Origin: Bacteroidales bacterium UBA2295
GTDB taxonomy: Bacteria; Bacteroidota; Bacteroidia; Bacteroidales; Tenuifilaceae
Direction of reading: 5' to 3'
Length of the DNA: 16,179 bases
Assembly: GCA_002345825.1 (NCBI GenBank)
Contig: DDWD01000221.1
Location: 1 to 16,179, forward strand
Both the position numbers and the translations under genes were made by a program. A model generated the notes under the pieces. The model saw only the letters and a program-made list of their open reading frames with translations, was not told the DNA's origin and searched no databases. Of this stretch, positions 16,155 through 16,179 are shown piece by piece (positions within the stretch are counted from its first letter, which is position 1; each line of letters opens with the position of its first letter).

Positions 16155-16179
16155 AAAAAAAAAGCCCCGATTGCTCGGG
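16155..16179 (-). terminator. Intrinsic terminator at the right edge (probably for a minus-strand gene beyond the window)
   Basis: CCCGA (16166-16170), loop TTGC, TCGGG (16175-16179) form a GC-rich stem. On the minus strand it is followed by a run of nine T (A-run at 16155-16163 on plus), the standard arrangement of an intrinsic terminator for a transcript entering from the right. The right end is cut, so a T-run on the plus side, which would make it bidirectional, cannot be checked. Confidence 0.8.

Larger units (their letters stand above)
15463..16179. other. Long AT-rich intergenic region with inverted repeats, no recognisable gene
   Basis: About 690 nt without a protein of convincing length on either strand. 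It holds two minus-strand -7 matches in front of the transglycosylase (15586-15593 and 15618-15625), a divergent plus-strand match (TAACTTTG, 15656-15663), inverted repeats at 16062-16088 and 16102-16116, and a terminator at the right edge. No tRNA, rRNA or mobile-element sequence is visible. The direct repeat ATTGAT-TCA-ATTGAT near 15970 is short and may be chance. Confidence 0.6.

Overview
This window looks like chromosome of a member of the Bacteroidota, most likely Bacteroidales or a relative. It is AT-rich with AT-rich intergenic DNA. Several genes are preceded by matches to the Bacteroidota -7 promoter element TAnnTTTG, mostly without Shine-Dalgarno sequences. The protein families fit too: a short (663 aa) GyrB, type 1 Idi, a ~1000 aa TPR secretory protein paired with a small outer-membrane barrel, and a membrane-anchored MltD-like transglycosylase. 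I see no insertion sequence, phage gene, CRISPR array, tRNA or rRNA. This is mostly core or housekeeping DNA.

Layout, left to right. (1) 1-394, minus: the N-terminal part of a TetR-family repressor, cut by the window edge. (2) 395-702: a non-coding stretch with a hairpin and a doubtful 24-codon ORF. (3) 703-972, minus: a small acyl-carrier-protein-like protein that lacks the serine that normally carries phosphopantetheine. (4) 973-1352: a divergent intergenic region with a strong dyad just before copA. (5) About 1380-3593, plus: a CopA-type Cu+ exporting ATPase, convergent with (6) idi at 3622-4167, minus. (7) A divergent region leads into a plus-strand pair: a secreted TPR-repeat protein (4385-7462) and an outer-membrane beta-barrel protein (7508-9187). 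(8) gyrB (9451-11442, plus) has its own promoter and a leader rich in ACTGA/TCAGT motifs. (9) A 15-bp bidirectional terminator separates gyrB from convergent uvrA (11553-14417, minus). A membrane-anchored lytic transglycosylase (14488-15462, minus) lies upstream of uvrA, probably in the same transcript. (10) 15463-16179: a long non-coding, AT-rich stretch with several inverted repeats, ending in an intrinsic terminator cut by the right edge.

Functionally the window mixes envelope functions (TPR/barrel pair, transglycosylase, copper efflux), isoprenoid supply (idi) and DNA maintenance (gyrB, uvrA). The parts least explained by known biology are the TPR/barrel pair, the serine-less carrier-like protein, the dyads before copA and gyrB, and the structured right-hand intergenic region. 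No clearly new multi-gene system is visible.
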